20,881 nt of DNA from Saccoglossus kowalevskii. Its lineage: Eukaryota > Hemichordata > Enteropneusta > Harrimaniidae. The position numbers and the translations under genes are program-made. Shown one piece after another: positions 12,101 through 18,100 of this stretch. The notes beneath the pieces were generated by a model. That model did not search any database. It was not told the DNA's origin and saw only the letters and a list, made by a program, of their open reading frames with translations. Position 1 is the first letter of the stretch; each line of letters opens with the position of its first letter. The stretch is from assembly GCF_000003605.2 (NCBI RefSeq), contig NW_003155746.1, positions 4,339 to 25,219 of the forward strand. Reading direction: 5' to 3'.

Positions 12101-15100
12101 CGTCCGCAAAGACACTAATGAATTCCATACTTACTTGCGTTTCTGTTCTTCGTGATCATAATCTTGTATACCCCAGACCGACTGAATGTGTTACCCGGTA
12201 TGAAGAAATCAGCCGAGAATGTATGGCGTTCAGCGGCACAACAAGGCGCAGTGTTCTCATAGGTATCAATAACATTAGCCGTAGCAGTATACTCATATGT
12301 AGATTCCAAGCTCAAATTTGAGTATTTCAAATATAGGGAAACCGTTTCAACTTTGCCCTCGATTTGTACAGATATTTTGAGAGCATAACGGACATCTGAA
12401 AGTGAAAACGTGTGATGGACTGTTCCGCTATAACTGCCATCAACGTTGATCAGTTGTACATCAGTATCATCCGAATCGTGTGTGGTTGTTACTGTAATTG
12501 GATTTTCCAGGTTGCTAACTTTGATGGTGGAGCCATTCGGATAATACAAATCCAACGATATGACTTGGGAATTCACATTACTCGCGGAAACATCCCATAC
12601 AAATGGATTGAAAGTATATGTAATAACCTGGAAAATAATAGTTTTAAAATCAATTTGCGCAATTTAGCATATATCTGTTTAACGTGTCCAGTTTATAGGT
12701 AAACTACATATTCAACGTACCCTAGTGCCAATATACCAAGCCTCGTCTTGTATCATAGTGATAATCGGTCGTATTGTGAAAGTACCAGTTTCTACTCCGA
12801 TAACATCAGGTATATCGTGTAATGTAGAGCTTTTAAATTCCATTGTACTGCAGCGAGAGGTAAGCTTGACAATTTTGTTTCCGGGTATCATTCTTGCCAT
12901 GATAACTTGGGACAACATGTCTTGAATTATTATTACATCTTTCGTTATATTCTCAGTCTGAAAAGAATATACACACACGAATTACGAACATATATTCCTA
13001 CTGATAATACTTAAGTGGGCGGGATGTCTTCCTACTCGACGTAGTAACCAATGCTGGATATGATGAATGTAAAGAAATATTATCCTTTTTTTTCTAATGT
13101 TTAGATTTTCATCTCGAAAACTGTCGCTATATTTACAGCTTTTGTATCAAACATAAATTAACAGCAAAAGTTTACATATTTACTTCAACTTGGTCATGCA
13201 TACACTCCACTTAAGACATACCCATAGTCAAGTAATATCATGATTTTTTCAGTGTAAACGTGATTCAGACAAGTTTAAATGCGTTTTTGGCTGCCCAATT
13301 TCTCATGTTACTGATTTACCTGTACCATTTTTGGTAAAGGTTTAAACTCTACCTAGAAAACTTATGAGCGGTGCGCTGTGCCACTCCACCAGGAATCTAC
13401 CATGAATATACTAGTAGCCACATGGCTTGCCACACTGTTTTTCACTGATCCAGAGGGGAGTGGTCGCTAATGGCAACTTACTAACTTACTAATAATGTTT
13501 CATAATGGGTCTTTGTTGACATTTTCAATGATCAAGCGTTGTTTTTTTGACATTTACAGAAATCAAAGGTGTCGTAGTTTTGCAGTGTTGATCTAGTGTT
13601 TGAGACGTGGAAATGTGATAGTTAGATTTAACCATAATTTTCAACTAGTGTATATGTGACCGTGTAAAATTTAGATTTCGTGTCAAATATACAATCCTGA
13701 GTAATCAGGGCTTTTTGTTGTTATTTTCTTACAAAGAGTTTTTCTTGAAAGTTTTTTAAGACCGTGATTTTCACTAACAGTTAGTGCCTTGCGTAACCCC
13801 GGTGAATACCCGTATATAATCAATACAATAATAACCAATGTTGTTCACTATGAGACAACCAAGTTGTGCTGTGCACTGACAGGCTTGCTAGAACGATACC
13901 TCTCCTAAGCTGATTACCCTGCCCTTTTACGATTGTGTTTTGGTTTGCACTGAAATTCTGTATGTAATTAACTTTTAGTTAATGATAGAGTAAGTAATAT
14001 GATTTACCTGTTCCATTGTTGCATTTGCGAAGTCACCACATCCAATAGGAACTGTTTCAATGATATCTATAGATTATGGATAAAATATTGATGAGCGTAT
14101 ATAATTATATGTATATCACTATAAACCATACTATATCACTATAAAGATTATTTGCATATTGCCATGTATTTTCATATATACCTTTTGCTACAGTCACGAT
14201 ATCGTCATACGCGATAAATTCTTGCTTCACTAACAATGCCAACATAGTTGCAGACCTCTTCAATGCCGAAGTTAAAGATATCTATTACAAAAATATACAA
14301 ATAAGCCTATGTGAGACAAATTAAAAGTGTACACCACTGTGCATATTATGACTCACATACACAATGCATTATGGGAGATAACTTACAACTTTAATAATTA
14401 AACACTGCTATCACACTGAAAACTTACCACAATATATTTCATTTTTTGGAGAAATGTTCAAACAATGAAATGAATCGTATCAATAGTAATATATGGTTTG
14501 TTCATCCCAATTTTGAAATATGGAGAATTATGCGGTGACATATTATTCAATTCAGTTCCAACTTTCTTAAATATAAGTAATGACACTAATCTTGATTTAG
14601 TTGCTGGGTAGTCATTTACCTGATTTTTGATGTTTAAGTTATCTATTACACTGCCGGCGAGACGCAATAACGATGTGCACTGTAACAGGGATTCTGTTGT
14701 GGTCATTTTACTCGATGTATATTCAACTGCATCTATAATTGTGTTATATATCTGAAAAAAAGTACCGACAGTTCTCAAACGCTAATACGCACACACGAGA
14801 TTTGAACATACTGCCACGACAAAACGCATTCACAGTCACCCAAAACGTCGGCTTCAAACAGCGTTTTAATGAACGTATACTCACAGTGACTGGTTGAGTA
14901 ACATGCGGAAAATAAATCATGATATTGTTATAACCACCTTCTAATTAAATATGACGCTGGGACGACCCATTAATGTTTAACTTGCTTGCTCGAAATCTAT
15001 TTTAATGAACAATTACATTTTGCGCATTGATTATTGATTATTCAACACTATCTACTAGTTTGCAATGTTCCTACCTGCAATAATACTTGTTCACCAATTT

Positions 15101-18100
15101 TATGTGCGTTTCCGGTTTCCTGAATAGAAAAATAAGTATATTTCTTCTTTCATCGTGTAGTCTGTCTGTCTGACACTGAGTAGGTATTATATTTATTGAG
15201 TATGACGTCATTTCTACTATGTCAGAAAAGTTTTCTTTTCTGAGTGTCATATGAACATAAGTAATTCGTCTCGTTATATATACAGTGGTTTGAATCTTTT
15301 TGTGTGAACACGTGTAAGAAATAATTTATTCTGTTATATGGCGATTTCACGTTACGAATTCAGAAATATCATGATATATACCTACCAAAAACAAAGATAA
15401 AATCATAGCCTTCTGACTCATTTGAACAGTCATGTCAAAATTGGTTTCTTCAATGTTATTGATATTTTCTGGATATTCTGTGATGTTACTTGGGTGGACC
15501 TGTCATATATATATACAACACAATTATCTTATACCCGTTAAATATGCAATTATGATTACAATATATATATATATATATATATATTGTTTCTTTAATGGTA
15601 ATGATATTGCTAGGGTGTTCTGTACATGACACATTCAGCGTATACCAGCAATGCATATGCATTATGATTACAATGCATGAAAATGCGTTTTACCGTGACT
15701 GTTAGCTTTGTCTCAGAATGTTCTCCATAGCGATTTTCAACATGTAACAACACATCTATGTCATAATTGTTGTCTTGATGTCCAACTGGCAACATCATTG
15801 CTGGCATGAATGAGTCCATTCCATGGTAATAATCATGGACCAGCATTTCTCCATTTGTAGACAGATGAATTGTATATATCATTCCGGGTGTGTTTTCATC
15901 TTCTTCTAAGGGGTATGGGTAAGTGTTGGTGCGATCCCTCCAGCCATGGCACGAAATGTAAAACAGAGTATCAAAAGCCATGCCTGTAAAAGTGAGTAAA
16001 AGTGTTTTGGCTGCATCGAAACCGAATATATAGCATTTATTGTCACAATTAACGCCAATGGGTAAATGTAATTATAAGATGTATAAGTGGTTTGTACGAG
16101 TTCATATTTTGTGAGCAGAACTGAGTGATCACCGTGAATTGTGTTTTGAGAATACTCTCCCCTTACCCCCTGATCAATTCGCACAGTTTATACTGTACTG
16201 TACTCCGACCCTTGACTTATGTAATTTAATTGTCTTACGAATTCCCATCAATCTCATGTCACGTAGTCACAAATCAACGAGAATAAAATGTAAACTTCGA
16301 GACATGGACATTTAAAATTATTCTGAGTTTATAATGTCGCTGATATGTTTTTAACTGGAACCTGAAATGATGCGATACAACCACATGACTTATTTGGTTA
16401 ATAGAGGAACTGTGCGAGAAATTAAACAAGTGTTCTTGAGTTGACACTGTTACATGACATGTTTGAAACTACTGACAGTAACAATATACTACCTCAATTG
16501 ACTGCGTATAGACCATGATAATTCTAGTTGATTTGACTGTAGGAGGAACCGAATATGATTACCTGAACCTGGATCCACTTCACAATAGCCATCGCCGGGA
16601 GCATAAGCTGTTGTCAAAATAATTTCTGAATATCCATCTGATCCATTACTTCCCTGGACATCTACTCTCAATGTGTAACTTGCTCCTTGTTCCAACATGT
16701 GTTCATGTATAACTATTGATGGGCCATATATTCCTGCAAAAACATTTATAATTGATTGATCAAGTGTAAATTATAAATGAGCATTGTCCTATATATAAAC
16801 TATGGTCTTAAACATGGTATGAGATCTATGAGTTAAAAGAAGCAGTGCGACGTAGCTAAACGCAGAGCGCGTCTGTTTAACAGTGGCGGTTCGTAGTTCA
16901 TATGGTTATATGTTTAAATATGTGCATGTAATGTCGATGTATCTAACGGTTATGACCATTCACTTACTTTAAGACGCAACCAATTTAAAAATACACTCTA
17001 TTTAGTGAAAGTAACAGGCTAAAACAAGATTTAAGCTAACCTAGTTCGTATTGGAGATGTTTTTTATTATGAGATAAAACAATAAGCTTTGTTTAAATGT
17101 GCTTGTAGCTATTTCTGTACATTAAGTTCAAGATAATAGATCCAGGTTTTTCATATTGGTTTATCACATGCTTGCAATACACTCATTAACACAATTACCT
17201 GAATAGGTAATGTTTTCGAAATCATATGTCAGTTCATTCTTATTGTTTTCTATTTCCAACCGATACATTGTCCAGGTGTACTTGTACTGATAACTAATTG
17301 CCGCATATTGACAATCATTGCAGTCCACAATAAATGATGAACGACGGGATGGTACAACCAAAGGATAACAATTGTCAACGCACCTATAGGATAGGACAAT
17401 TTATGGAATAATTAGCTGTTATTTTTTCTGGAGCAGGTGTAAAGTATTTAGGTAATCACAAACAGGCGTTGAATGAATGCAACTATTTTTCGCGGGTTCT
17501 GATGATGAATTACCGGGATGATACTTACACGATTCGTACGGACAATATATGTTCGCCCACAATATTTATTAATTGCTGTGTTGAGCTGGAACGTTCGTCA
17601 ACTGATTCCACATTTAGAAGCACTAAGTACCACCCAGTGCTGAGGACGTTATATGGTACTCTAACTACTGATCCGGTATCGTTCAATGTAATGTTGAAGC
17701 AGCAACCCAGACTGTGAGAAACGATGAAAGTCCACTTAGTAGACAGGTTGTGGAGCTCTCCACATATCCAATTATAGACAAAATGGGTATCAGTAGAGGC
17801 TGGCAAATCAGGATCATTAGTTGCCGATGCATCAATAATCAAGTCTCTTTGTTTTGAATGACGCCGCTCACTCCCTCCTTTGATGTTGACATCAATATTA
17901 GAACGAATCACTTCAATATAAACACTGTCGTTGTCAGTCTTACTACTAGAAGCATCCAGTGTCACCTCAACTATGATATAGTACAGCCCATAGGCAAGCA
18001 TATCCTGATGAACTATTAACTGATGGCCTGAACTAAAAGTATACATAAAAACCATTTCCTCTAGAAGTCTATCCTCAGTGATTTGAAAAATATACCATCG

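Noticed and set aside
13360..13480. Possible tRNA-like GC-richer patch
   Set aside because: No cloverleaf, no A/B box pair and no anticodon arm could be drawn.
17469..17717. + strand 82-codon open frame
   Set aside because: Antisense shadow of the REJ exon 8 end; no family similarity.
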